A stretch of DNA of 64,000 nucleotides from Stomoxys calcitrans (GCF_963082655.1 NC_081556.1:149684001-149748000), one strand, 5' to 3'. Shown: positions 35,401-50,400, counted from the stretch's first letter. Notes: generated by a model from the sequence alone, not told the origin. Program-made: numbers and translations.

Positions 35401-38400
35401 ATTTTAAACTAATTCAATTTTGCACATCCCTTACATACGCACATTTGAATGAAACTACTTCCCGAATAGTTCCTAAAAAAAATAAATTTGTGGAATGCAT
35501 GTTCGTATGTATGTACCGCAGTGTAAGCGGCGTACTACCCGATTGAACGACGTTCCTTAAATTTAAATATATCGTTTTCGTTTTTTACCCCCTTACTGTA
35601 GTAAGTGGGCATAAACTAATTTGTTTGGCCCACATACAAATATACTTGGCAATTGTTTGTAATTGAACTTGAAAGAGTTTATTTCTGGGTTATGATTCTA
35701 TTGCTCTTTTCTTTATTTTTTTTTGTCACACTTAGTGTGTGTGGTAAATTGTGCTACTTTTGTTATGTTGTTGTTTAGTTCTTTAATTGAACTCAATGAA
35801 AACGATAGTGTTATGAGGTGAAGTCTTTAAAGAAAACAAAAAAATTCAAATTCTTAAATACAATTATAATTCATCAACTAAAATTCAAAGAAACTTAAAA
35901 AAAATGTTAGGAAAAAAATATTTTGTACTATTATTTCTGTGTTGATTTTTTGCCACCTAAGCACAAGCAGCATATAACCGTTATATTCACTTAATTGTAT
36001 TGAATTATTGTGAATTAAAGGTTTAAATAAAACTACTGAACTAAAACTACTTTAGCAACAGGTTGCAGCACGGTGCGACGAGAAGTTTAACAGCTGTCTT
36101 GCATACATTGTAATGTTATTGTGAATTATACCTTTTTGGTAAGTGTAATCAACGAATCATCATAAGCTGTGTTCGGGAACTCAAAAATTTGTGCAAATTT
36201 GCCCAAATTTATACTGGAAGTCATTCACGTACTTTATTTGCCAGCAGAAGAGAGCGCGAGAGAGACTAAATTTTGCCAGTTCGAAAACAGAGAACCTGCT
36301 AATTTCTACTGCGACTTTTTTTGCCAACAGAAATTTTGCAACTTTAACACATGTTTTGTAAGGGTCAGCTGTTTTATGAAAAGCAGCCATCACATAAAAT
36401 TACAATTGTGAGCGGATAGATATCTTCAATGAAAACAAAGTGTCCGTAGCCGCCACATGACCAAATAGAAAGCTTCATTAGCCTCACATTAGTGGACGTA
36501 GCAATTTATCTAGCCACAATATCCAAAAGCATTAGATGGTTAGTCCAAGGTATCTTTGGCGGCACAACAAGTGTACTTTTGTATATCGTGATGGCATGTA
36601 AAGCAGTTGTAGTCCTATGAAGCCTTCGAAGTGCATGGTGATGCTCGGCGAATGGAAATTCTTGGCTACTGATGAGAGATGGGAGATCGGTCTGTATGAC
36701 TCCCCCTTGCTCGTGTCCTTTTCAGGTTTCAGTAGCGGGATCAGACTGCCCATCTTCCAAACATCGGGTACTATAATAGTGTTCAGATAGGCTGAGGACA
36801 GTTGTAAGGTAATCGACTCCTGGCAGATCCAGATTCTTCAGCATCAGTATAGAGATTCTGTCTGGAACTAGCGCCTTGCTCGACTTGGCGCCACAGATGA
36901 CATTCGTAGCTTCGTGCGCGATTGTTTATGTTGTAGCAGTGTGTTTTACACTGAAAGACTACATCGGGCCAATGAAAAACTCAATCGGGCCAATGCGGTA
37001 CGTAGAACCGGCTGCCATGGGATTGCACGGTAATTTGTGATGGATGATGTCAGGCGGCACGGAGATCACAGATATACGAATGGCTCCCCTTCTAGCCTTT
37101 TCACTCTCGGGTGAATACATTGATGTTTATCTAAGGAAAATACATCAAAGTATCGCCAGCATTTTTTATTAAAAAAATTGTTTTTCAAGCAAGCAAATAA
37201 AAAACCCAATCAAAACAAAAATCAGCTGTTGTTCTGTAAATTTTTGCTGGAAGTCGTTCGCGTACTTTTGCTTACAAATTTTTTAAAGAGACTGAAATGG
37301 CTCTTACTCTTCTAAAAAATTTTGCTGGCAAATTTTTACTGGAAAAGTACGCGAATAGACCTATAGTCACTTAAACAGCATTTCCGTGCACCAGAGAAAC
37401 TTACTCATTTGAAATTTAAAAAAAAAAATCACTTCCGTTATTGTTTTAAATCTTTTTTTTTTTTTGTTATTGTTTGGGAATACAATATCCTAATTTTTTT
37501 TAATACAGTATTGAAAATTATATCGGGACCACCCCCAGTGCGCATACACTGATTAAGTCGTTATTTAAATTCGTAAATTCTTCTTTTCAGCATACCGATC
37601 GGATCTTGAGGTGTGCTATAGCCCGTGGTCGATCGACATAAACCAGGGATTTCAATTAACATCATAAAAAGAAATCGCACGGACCCAAACCTGGAGAGCA
37701 TGCCGCCCATTGGAGATCGCCTCGGCGAGAAATTTGATTTGTTAATTCTTGCACAACAGCCAAATTATAGGGATAATATTAATGGTCTTGATGGAGAAAT
37801 CGTCGAATTTGTGATGTTAGTCGAAAGCCGGAGAGAACGCAAAACTAACTGCCTCACTTTTTCGATATTTTCCACGAGAAATTTGATTTGTTAATTCTTG
37901 CACAACAGCCAATTTATAGGGATAATATTTATGGTCTTGATGGAGAAATTGTCGAATTTGTGATGTCGAAAGCCGGGGAGAACGCAAAACTAACTGTCTG
38001 ATTCTTTCGATTTTTTCCGGAGTTTTGATGGTACGTTGCAGTCCATTTCTGGGTTTAGCGAGACTTCCACACTCCCGAAATGGATTGACCCACGAAAGAA
38101 TCGAATTACGGCCAGAAACGAGTCTATGGGGAAGAATTTCAAAGCGAACGCGGAAGCCACGTTGCTTAGCAACAAGAAAGCGAACTCTACCAAAGAAGCT
38201 CTCGACGACGAAGGTCCTTCCCATTCAGATGTGCTTCCTCTCGACCAACTCACCGCTCGGCAGTTTTTTCAAATAAGTAAGATTCACTTGGTACATAGGT
38301 ATTTATGCACGTAATATTAATGACAAAATCTCAAGATTTGTCTTTTGTTTATTTTTTAAATTTTGCCACACTAGAACGGCCTAAACACCGTTCTTCAAGT

Positions 38401-41400
38401 CGGATATAGTGTTGCTGTTTTTTGTAGTTATTGTGAGTGGAAATATAACTTGGGATTTATACTCCACGGTAGCGCAGTGGTTAGCATGCCCGCCTAAGGC
38501 GCTGAATGTCTGGGTTGGAATCCTGGCGAGAATTTCAGAAAAAATGTACAACGGTGGTTATCCCCTCCTAATGCTAATGGGACATTTGTGAGGAACTATG
38601 CCATTTGAAAAAATGGTATGGCTGCCATCTAAAAACTTCCCCTTAAAAGGTGTTAAATTGCGGCACGTCACTCGGACTCCGCTATAAAAAGGAGGCCCCT
38701 TATCATTGAGCTTAAACTTGAAACGGACAGAACTCATTAATATATGAGAAGTTTGCCCCTGTTCCTTAAAGGCATGTTCATTGGTAAATTTGCATTTTTA
38801 CTCCTTCAATCAAATTCTTTGAATCTTTACCATAGTTTTCATCGCCATCTTGCGGCATAAGAAGATTGTATTGGGGGCAGTCAAGATATATTCATTTTGT
38901 TTGTGTGTGTGTTATGTTTCTTAACTATAATACTCACACGCAACCAAAACTCGGTGACAGATAGTGCAATCGTGAGAAAAAATTTTACTCATCTATTTAC
39001 GGTACACTATCTGGCAATTATGTCATGGGGGCAGTGTTCACTAAAGAAGGTTAAGTTATTTGCCCAGCTGATGAAATATTGCAATTTCAAAGTTGTATCC
39101 AAATACACTCTTATGTCAAATTGTTTGTTTACATTTTAAAGTTTTTCAACATTTTGTTTATTTTTTTCACATTTTTAATGATCTAATTTATAATTTATAC
39201 GTTTTTAAGCACAAATCGTCTAATTTTTTGATTGCTGCACGTGGCAATGCAAATAATAACTAAAATGTCAATTTGATAGTGTACAGACGTTTGACGGATG
39301 AGTGGAAATTTCTACCCCCATCCCCAAAGGATTTTATCGTTGATTTCGTTGTTGTTGTGCTAATGACAAACTAATGACACTTCATAATCGGGGCTCAGTA
39401 TAGCGAGGCGTGATGTATGTTTAGGTAAATTAGGTATAAACAGTGTAATAGCGTGTTTTACAATAAATTACATATGAAAGTTAAGACCTTTTGCATTTCA
39501 TTTCACGATGTGTTTAAATTTTAAAAGTTTTCAATTCTAAATGCGATCTTATGATAAGTGTAAAGTAAAATAGCCTTAAATGTATACCAAGAGCAAAGCA
39601 CAAAGCAAGCGAAACCGCCCGATGATTTATAGTTCTTCGCTTCCATTAGACCTTTACTAAAATGACAATTGATAAATCAAAGCATTAAATAATGTGCTTG
39701 ATACTCTTTATTTGAATCGAGAGATGGAAAAGTCAGTACTATAGTACTTTTTCGGTAATTTGTCGACTCTTTAGTACCGTAGTACTCCCGCGACCCATTT
39801 AGTATCTTTAGAGCACAAATCTTAAAAAAAATCCAAGTGAATACGAGATGTTCTTTACCCTACACCTTATCGTCATTCCGATCGCATCACCTTAAAAATT
39901 GATCTAAGACCCTTTAAAGTATGACGTTGTCACACCATTTTAAATAGAACTAACTAATTTCGTCTGTAGAAAACGTTTTCCAAATGAATAAAGCTTGCCG
40001 CTCCAAATTTTACACACATACTTCTGATTACTCTAGGTCGGTTGGGGTTGTTAACAAGCCAAATCGGTCGGTCGGCTAATTTGACTTCCTGATCCCTTAG
40101 AGGGCGCAATCATAATAGTTTTTGCAGTCGACAGGTTTATCTTCGTACCACGGAGGAGCTATAAGCTATAGAAATGAAAGCAAAAGAAGCAATAAGAAAA
40201 GTGGCACCAAGCAAATGTAGCACAAATGTTTTAAGCGATGTAAGTTTTTGCATTTAATATCAATTAAAAGTGTTGATTAATTCATTGCGCTATTGTAAAT
40301 CAACACGTCCATATACGTTTCATGCCTACAGCGACCGATTTTCCTCTATCAAACATTGTTAAGGGCCTTTGTTATGTTTCTAATGCAAGGATTATGTCTT
40401 AATAAAACGCAACATTCAACAGTGACATCATAGCAATTGCGGTTTTTTGCGACAATTTTAAGTTCAAAGTGTCTTGGTTTATGGCTTGTAGTTTGTGTGT
40501 GTGTGTGTATAGTTCTACACTGCTTTTTCCTCTGAAATCAATTTGGCGCCTTAAAATGAATGTTAGTCTTCATAGTGACATGGAAAAATATCTGGGTCAG
40601 TTGTTGCTGGTTGGCATGACATTTCTGAATGCTAGCGCTATTCAACATTTTGCCATAAAAAATGTCCGGAAGTTTTTTTTTTGTCGAGCGTCTAGAACAT
40701 TCTTCGCATAGTTTGTCCTCAACTATTAAATTACGTGGTCATACTTTTAAGTTTTTACGCACAATGGATGTGTAGTTAATATTTAAATACGTACATGGTC
40801 CTTTCATTTGGTTTAATTTCTTGATACTTTAATCAAATTAAATAGAAAATTAACGAGTTACTTTCGCAATTCCTTCGAGATAAATACAACCTACAAAGGT
40901 ACAACCTTTGAAGCCCTCGCAACTAAAGATTTCTGATGATGATTATATCAGGCGCAAAAACCAAAGGCATCTATGCAGAGATGTTTAATCTATAGCAGAT
41001 AGATAAATTGCTTTGAAGTAGCGCAAACAAGTAAAAGCGCGCTAAGTTCGGCCGGGCCGAATCTTATACACCCTCTACCATGGATCGCATTTGTCGAGTT
41101 CTTTCCGGTATCTCTATTTAGATAAACAAAGGAAAAAAGAAAAGAATTGCTTTGCTAATTGAATTGGATGTTGGAGACCACAGTAGATGTAAATGTGTAA
41201 AATTTCAGCCAAATCGTGTAAGAATTGGGCCTTTTAGGGGCTCAAGAAATAAAATAGGTAGATGGGTTTATAGGGGAGTTGCATCAGGCTAAAGACCGAT
41301 TCAGACCATATTTGACACGTATGTTGGGGGTCATGGAAGAAGCCATTGTACAAAATTTCAGCGAAATCGGATAATAATTGGGCCTTCTTGAGGCTCAAAA

Positions 41401-44400
41401 AATCAAGATCCCAGATCGGCTTATATGACCCCTATATCAGGTGATAGACCGATTGGAACCATATTTGGCACAGTTGTTGGAGGCCATAAAAAAGAACTTA
41501 TGCAAAATTTCAGTCAAGTCGGATAGGAATTGCGCCCTGTAGTGGGTAAAAAAGTCCAGATTCAAGACCGGTTTATATGGCAGCTATATCAGGTTATGGA
41601 CAGATTGGAACCATACTCAACACAGTTGTTGGAAGTCATAACGAAACACGTCATGCAAAGTTTCAGCCAAATCGCATGGGAATTGCGCCTTCTACAGGCT
41701 CAAGAAGTCAAGACCTCAGATCGGTTTATATGACAGCTATATCAGGTTATGGACCGATTGGAACCATACTCATCACAGTTGTTGGAAATCATAACAGAAT
41801 ACCTCATGCAGAATTTCAGCCAAATCGGATAAGAATTGCGTTCTTTAGTGGCTCAAAAAGCCAAGATCCAAGATTGGTTTATATGGCAGCTATATCAGGT
41901 TATGGACCGATTTGAACCATACTCAACACAGTTGTTGGAAGTCATAACGAAACACGTCTATATCGGTTTATAAACTGATATAGATTCCATATAAACCGAT
42001 CTCCCGATTATACTTCTTATAGAGGTCGCCAATATTATTCGATTTTGCTGATATTTTGCACAATGACTTTCACTTTGGCCCACAACAACCAAACCACAAT
42101 CCCATGGCAGCCGGTTGTAGTCAAAAGATTGTTTGTGGTAGAGTTTTATCTTCTATATACAAAGAGAACTTTTAAAAATTTTGAGCGGTTAGACTTTTTT
42201 AAAAACTCTTTTTCATAACAGTATTATCGGGTGTAAAAAACTTTCCGATTCCATTAATAAATGATTGAAAGAACTTACTGCCTAGCCCATGGCAGCCGGT
42301 TATACGTACCGGATTGACCCAATGGAATCATTCATCGGCAAGGACTGCTGCCTCAGTGTACAACGCTGACGCCTTTGACGCTAAACGCCTGGGTTCGAAT
42401 CCTGGCGAGACCATCAGAAAAAATTTTCAGCGGTGGTTTTCGCCTCCTAATGCTGGCAACATTTGTGAGGTACTATGCCAAGTAAAATTTCTCTCCAAAG
42501 AGGTGTCGCACTGCGGCACGCCGTTCGGACTCGGCTATAAAATGGAGGCCCCTTATTATTGAGCTTAAACTTGAATCGGACTACACTCATTGATATGTGA
42601 GAAGTTTGCGTCTGTTCCTTGTGGAATGTTCATGGACAAAATTTGCATTTGAATCAAATTGCGTCGAAATCGAGACTGCGCGATATACAGCGCGCTTTTC
42701 GCAAAAATTTTATATAACATTTCAATATTTTTAATTAAATTTTTAATTGATCAAATTAAAAATAAATTGAATATATCGAAAATTTCAATGATTTTTTAAT
42801 TGGTTCAATTAAAAAATTAATATTTATATCAATTGAAAAATTAATTGGAAATTTCAAAAATTTTCTATCATTTTTTTTATTGAATATGCAATTTTTTTAA
42901 TCGAAAAAATTTCAATCAAAAACTGTGATTCATACTGCCATTTTCATGATTGAAATAGTTTTAATTAAAAAATTAATTGGATCAATTAATTTCGTGATTG
43001 TAACCGAATTTTTTTTCAGTGTACCAAAACATATAAATAAAAAAAATTAGCACTTTAACCAGACAATGCCTCATATACAAAATATGTATTTTTTGCAAAC
43101 AAAATTTCGATTTTCGGATGTTTAAAAATTGGCGTAAGAAGATAACCGGACTTTCCACTCGGAGGCAAACTCTCCATTTCAATAAAATTGGTTTAGCATT
43201 TGTTTAACCTACATTCTAATAAAAACCATGTAAACGGGCGTTAAGTTCGGTCGGGCCGAACTTTGGATACCCACAACCTCGGGTATATATGTAAACCAAC
43301 TTTCGTCATAATCCGGTGAAAAAAGCATTATATATCCCGCCATAGCAGCTTTATCTAAATATGTTCCGATTTGGACCAAATTCGACGCGGATATTGAGTG
43401 ATATTTAAGTACAAGTCAATGTTCAAGTTTGTAGCACAAAATATTGGTCTTTTTTGGTAGCCATATGCAAATATAGACCGATTTAAACCATATACGACAC
43501 ATATGTCGAAAAGCCTACCGTAAGTCACTGTGTCAAATTTCAGCGAAATCAGATTATAAAGGGTGATTTTTTTGAGGTTAGGATTTTCATGCATTAGTAT
43601 TTGACAGATCACGTGGGATTTCAGACATGGTGTCAAAGAGAAAGATGCTCAGTATGCTTTGACATTTCATCATGAATAGACTTACTAACGAGCAACGCTT
43701 GCAAATCATTGAATTTTATTACCAAAATCAGTGTTCGGTTCGAAATGTGTTCATTCACCGTAACGTTGCGTCCAACAGCATCTTTGAAAAAATACGGTCC
43801 AATGATTCCACCAGCGTACAAACCACACCAAACAGTGCATTTTTCGGGATGCATGGGCAGTTCTTGAACGGCTTCTGGTTGCTCTTCACTCCAAATGCGG
43901 CAATTTTGCTTATTTACGTAGCCATTCAACCAGAAATGAGCCTCATCGCTGAACAAAATTTGTCAAAATTTGAACACATTTCGAACCGAACACTGATTTT
44001 GGTAATAAAATTCAATGATTTGCAAGCGTTGCTCGTTAGTAAGTCTATTCATGATGAAATGTCAAAGCATACTGAGCATCTTTCTCTTTGACACCATGTC
44101 TGAAATCCCACGTGATCTGTCAAATACTAATGCATGAAAATCCTAACCTCAAAAAAATCACCCTTTAAATGTGGCTTTTATGGGGCCAAGACTTTAAATA
44201 GAGAGATCGGTTTATATGACAGCTATATCCAAATCTGAACCGGTCTTGGCCAAATTGAAGAGAGCTGATGAAGGGTCTACCACAGCTAACTGTTCCGAAT
44301 TTTCGCCGAAATTGGACAATAAATGTGCCTTTTATGGGCTCAACACCTTAAATCGAGAGATCGGTCTATATGGCAGCTATATAAAAATCTGGACCGATCT

Positions 44401-47400
44401 GGTCCAGAATTTGATAGAATGTTGTCGAAGAACCTAACGCAACCCACTGTCCCAAATTTCGGCGCCTTTCATGAGACCAAAACCTTACATCGAGAGATCT
44501 GTCCAGATTTGGATATAGCTGTCATATAGACCAGCTATATCCAAATCTGGACAGATCTTGGCCAAATTGAAGAGAGCTGATGAAGGGTTTACCACAACTA
44601 ACTGTTCCGAATTTTCGGCGAAATTGGACAATAAATGTACCTTTTATGGGCCCAAAACCTTAAGTCGAGAGATCGGTCTATATGGCATCTATATCAAAAT
44701 CTGGACCGATCTGGTTCATATTGCAGAACGTTGTCGAAGGGCTTAAACTCACTCACTGTCCCAAATTTCGACAAAATCGGACAATAAATGCGCCATTTAT
44801 GGGCCCAAAACCTAAAATCGAGAGATCGGTCTATATGGCAGATATATCCAAATCTGTACGGATCTGGACCAAATTGAAGAACGATGTCGACTGGCCTAAC
44901 ACAACTCACTGTCCCGAAATTCAGCAAAATCGGATAATAAATGTAGTTTTTCTGGGCCTAAGACCCTAAATCAGCGGATTGGTCTATATGAGGGCTATAT
45001 CTATATCTATATGCTTATGGACAAAAAAAAAGGAATTTGTGAAAAGTTTCAGCTCAATATCTCTATTTTTAAAGACTGTAGCGTGATTTCAACAGACAGA
45101 CGGACGGACATGGCTGGATCGTCTTTGATTTTTACGCTGATCAAGAATATATATACTTTATAGGATCGGAAATGGATATTTCCATGTGTTGCAAAGGAAA
45201 TGACAAAATGAATATTCCCCCATCCTTCGGTGGTGGGTATAAAAATAAATGTAATGATTTTCAGCTAATTTTTGAGCTAATTCGATTTTTGTTGCCCATT
45301 GGCCCAAAAAGAATTATTTTAGTTTTGGAACTGCTTTTTTGTACAAAATGTCACTATCATATAAAGAACAATTTCGCTCTTAAACTGTACATTTCATAAA
45401 TTTCGTATACTTTTTACTCCAACACTTAAAAACACAAACAAACACAAACAAACAAACCTATATGAGTGAATTGATCCAATAAAGCAAAGATACTTGTTCT
45501 AAATTGATTTCACTTTAACATTCTTGGTTTGGGCAAAGCCGTTGTAGTCTAGGTGGTTTATAAATAATTTCTTTATTAACGCGACCTTGCCCAAAAAATT
45601 GCATGCGAACAAGAACGAATGCCGTTATGCATTCTTAAGTCATTGACATGTCGGTGTTTTTTTCTTGCAATCTAAAATTTGTTTGCAATCGCATGTCGTT
45701 TTTTGAAACCCCCACCATAGGATAGGGGGTATATTCATTTAGTCATTCTGTTTGCAACACATCGACATATCTATTTCCGACCCTACAGAGTAAATATAAA
45801 TATTTTTGATCTTCGTGAAATTCTAAGACGATTTAACTATGGCCGTGTGTCTGTCCGTCCGCCTGCTGTAATCACGCTACAGCCTCCAAAAATTGAGATA
45901 TTTTTTCATTGTTCTCAATGAAAATGGCCTCCACAAACAACCGTTAAAAGTTGGAAGTTTTCGTTTGTTTCATTCTTAAAAGACAAGAAAAGGAAACTGG
46001 GGGAACATAAAAACTGTATAAAAACTCAAAATAACAAAAAAAACTAACAGGAAAGTTAATAAGTCTATTGTAAAACTAATTTGAAGTTTAAAGCAAAAAA
46101 ATGTCCACAACGATTAAAAACAAGCTAAAACATACTCGTTGTTCATAAACAGTTCTCTTGAATTTCTCTCTTCTCTTAATTTCCTTTGTTTATTTCTAAT
46201 CTTTGTACTCGGTGCCTCTTAAAAGAGTCGATGGTTTAAATGCCTATTTATTGTACGAGACTGCCATATAGACCGATCTGCCGATTTAGGTCCTCAATCC
46301 CATAACAGGCGCATTTAATACCCGATTTCACTGAAATTTGAATCAGTGAGTTATTTTAAGCCCCCAATCATCGGACCTCAATATGGTTCAGATCGCACTA
46401 TATAGCTAGCTATATAGCTAGCTGCCATTTAGATCGATCTGGTGATTTGGGGTCTTAGTCCCATAACTGCTCCATTCATTGACCGATGTTGCTGTTATTG
46501 GGGCCCGTTGGTTTGCATTAAGCCTCCCGAAATCCAAATTGAAAATAGTCCAGATCGGAATATATTTTTATATATCTCTCATATAGACCGGTCTGTCAAG
46601 CCCATAAGAGCCTAGTTTATTACCCAATTTTGCTAAAATTTAGAACAGTGAGTTGGTCTAGGCCTTCCAACAAAGGATCTAAAGCAAGTCAAAGAAGCAT
46701 TTATTATACGATTTCACTGAAATATGGTCCAGATCGTACCATATTTAGATACATACATGTAGCTGCCATATAGACCGATCTTACTATATATATTTTTATA
46801 TATCTATCATATAGACCGGTCTGTCAAGCCCATAGGAACCTCGTTTATTACCCAATTTTGCTAAAATTTAGAACAGTGAGTTGGTCTAGGCCTCCCAACA
46901 AAGGATCTAAAGCGAGTAAAAGGAGCATTTATTATTGGATTTCACTGAAATATGGTCCAGATCGGACCATATTTAGATACATACATGTAGCTGCCATATA
47001 GACCGATCTTACAAACTAGGGTCTTAATTCTATAAAAAGCGGATTTATTGCCCGATTTCGCTGAAACTGTGACTCGAAAAACAGTTCTCGGCCCAGACCA
47101 GACCAGCCCAGCCCATATTTGGATATACATAACTATGGATATGATAGTGGAGTTATAATAATATAGGATGATGAATATATCCATGGTGGTGGGTATTCAA
47201 AGTTCGGTATGGCCGAACTTTATACGTTTTTAATTGTTGTTATTCAGATACATACTGCCACCTTCCTTCGCTTCCGCTTTTTATAATTAGAATATAATTT
47301 CGAATATGTATATGTATATTGTAGTTGCTATTTTATTTTGGCTTATTCTTGTTTATCTATTTTGATTTGATATTATTGTGCAAGGTGACAAACACACTAC

Positions 47401-50400
47401 CACACAGTATCACACAAATTAAAAACAAAAATTTGATGTTCACGTGCTGGCGCTGCACGGTGGGGCATTGGCCTTCAAAATGACGCTTGAGACCCAAACA
47501 GACTGAGGGCGTTGATGAGCATTGCGTTGAAAAATGCAACTCTGCACACAAATATCAAAAACACCACGCAAAAGTTAAGCAATTTTTAACGTTGACGCCT
47601 AAAAACACTACTACACGTATTGCCAAAGAATATTGAAATAACAAAGAAATTTTTATTTATGTTCTCAAATTTTGATAACAAATGCCAAGCTTATAGGTGT
47701 AGGTAATTATTTTATTTTTCTTCAAATCAAACAGCTCTGCCGAAAAATTACAAAAAAAAATCAAATTTACAGCAAACCAGTAAGGAAAGGCAAATACCCT
47801 ACACCACCGAGTCTACCTTCTACGATTCTCTTACGATGATACAAAAACTTTGGCTTCGAAACGCATAAAAGATATATATGAGAGTTTTTTTTATCTAAAT
47901 CTGATTCGATTTTGATGACATTTTTTGCATGTAGTACGACGTCAAATAAAACATCTCCTGCAAAATTTTGTAAGGATGGGACCAAAATTGTGGCATCTAC
48001 AGTCTTAAAAGACCATATCGGATGAAATATATATATGGGAGCTATACATAAAATTGATCCGATTCTAATGAAATTTTACACACATATTGGGACGTCACAA
48101 AAAGCACTTCGTGCTAAATTTGGTAAAGATCGGACCAAAATAGTGCCTTCTACAGCCTTTATATGTCAAATCGGATGAAAGTTGTATATGGGAGCTATAT
48201 CTAAATCTGAGCCGATTTTGATGAAATTTTGTACACGTATTAAGACGTCACACCAAACATATCGTGCTAAATTTGGTAAAGATCGGACCATAATTATGGC
48301 TCCCACAGCTTTAAAATGGCATATCGGATGAAAGATATATATGGGAGCTATATCTAAATCTGAACCGATTTCAATGAAATATTGGACGCATATTTAGATG
48401 TCAAAAAAAACACTCCGGGCCAAATTTTGTAAGGATCGGATCAAAATTGTGGCTTCTACAGCTTTAAAAGGGCACATCGGTATCTGCAAAATTTTATGAA
48501 AATCGGACAATAAATGCTACCTGTATCTTGATTACATGGACAGACAGACAGACGGACATAGCTAAAACGAATCAAAAAGTGATATACTTATCGATGGGTC
48601 TAGCTCTTCTCCTTCTTAGCGTTGCAAACAAATGCACAAATCTATAATACCCTGTACCACAGTGGTGGTGTAGGGTATAAAAAAAGCTAAAGGCGCTATT
48701 ACACGGCATATAGATGTCTTACGACTTGTCAAAATAATTAACTGTGTTATTTTTAAAAGTGGTTTTCATATTTTAGTTTCGTTTGTATCACACGATATGT
48801 ACAACTCAACATGTGCTAAATTTGACATGTCAGGCTGACGAAACCCTATGTACGTGCATTACGCCATAGTTTCCGTTACGGGAAAGAAATTAATGCTTCT
48901 ATTAGTTCTTCTTTATCTACATATAATTTATCTACGCGCCATCATTAACTGGAACAAGTAAAAGCATGCTAAAGTCGGCCGGGCCGAATCTTGGGATCCC
49001 ATCACCATAGAATCTGCTAAAAATGTATACAAAATAAATTAAGTTGAAGGGCATAATTTTATCCTACATACCAAACTTCTGTCAAACCAGCAAAACTTAA
49101 AGCTCTAGGAACCGAACAAGGATGAACGAGAGACCGGTTTCTTGATCGATTTGGACCGTACTTGTTACAATTGTTAAAAGTCATAATAGAACACTATATG
49201 TAAAATTTCAGCCAAATCGGAAAAAAAAATTGCGGCTCCAAGGGCTCAAGAAGTAAAATCGGGAGATCGGTTTGTATGGGAGCTATATCAGGTTCTTAAC
49301 CGATTTGGACCGTACATAACACAGTTGTTGAAAGTCATAACAGAACACTACATGCAAAATTTTAAACAAATCGGACAAAAATTGCATCTTCCAGGAGCTC
49401 AAGAAGTCAAATGGAGAGATCGGGTTATATGGGAGCTATATCATGTTCTTGATCGATTTGGACCGCAATTGGCACGGTTGTTGGAAGTCATATTAGAAAA
49501 TAATGTGCCAAATTTCATCCATATCAGACAAAAATTGCGGCTTCCATGGGCTCAAGAAGTCAAATCGGGAGATCGGTTTAAATGGGACCTATTTCAGGTT
49601 ATGAACCGATTTGAACCGTACTTGGCATATTTGTTGTAAGTCGTAGCAGAACACTATGTGCAAAATTTCATCCATATCAGACAAAAATTGCGGCTTCCAT
49701 GGGCTCAAGAAGTCAAATCGGGAGATCGGTTTAAATGGGACCTATATCAGGTTATGGACCGATTTGAACCGTACTCGGCACAGTCGTTATAAGTCATTAC
49801 AGAACACTACATGCAAAATTTCAACTAAATCGGAGAAAAATTGCGGCTTGTAAGGACTTAAGAAGTCAAATCGGGAGATCACTTTATATGGGAGCTATAT
49901 CAGGTTATAGACCGATTTGGACCGTATTTGGCAAAGTTGTTGGAAGCTACAAAGAACACTTCAGGTAAAATTTCAGAGGCTTAGGGATTCCAGAGGCTTA
50001 GGAATTCAAATCGGGAGTTCGTTTTATATGGGAGCTATATCTCAATCTGAATCGATATGGCCGATTAGCAATCCCCTACGACCTACATCAATATTAAGCA
50101 TCTTCAAGCGGCTAACTTTACGCGTTCGACCCCTATTGTGATTTCGACAGACGGACGAACATGGCTAGATCGGCTCTGAATGTCGAGACGATCAAGAATA
50201 TATACTTTATGGGGTCCTAGATCAATATTTCGAGGTGTTACAAACGGAATGACAAGGTCAGTATACCCCCATCCTACGATGGTGGGTTTGAAAATCATAA
50301 CGTGTCAATTTTTAGGCCTTACAAACATACAAAGCAAACTTTAAATTGACTTACAAAAAACAGGCGACTCTTTAAAACACGAAAGATAATTGCATTTATG

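Noticed and set aside
38462..38535. Functional tRNA gene
   Set aside because: The A and B boxes belong to a SINE whose body recurs elsewhere. The cloverleaf is not complete.
43672..44091. 139-codon plus-strand frame
   Set aside because: Runs from one arm of the foldback element through antisense of the transposase core into the other arm. The genuine coding sense of the core is the minus strand.
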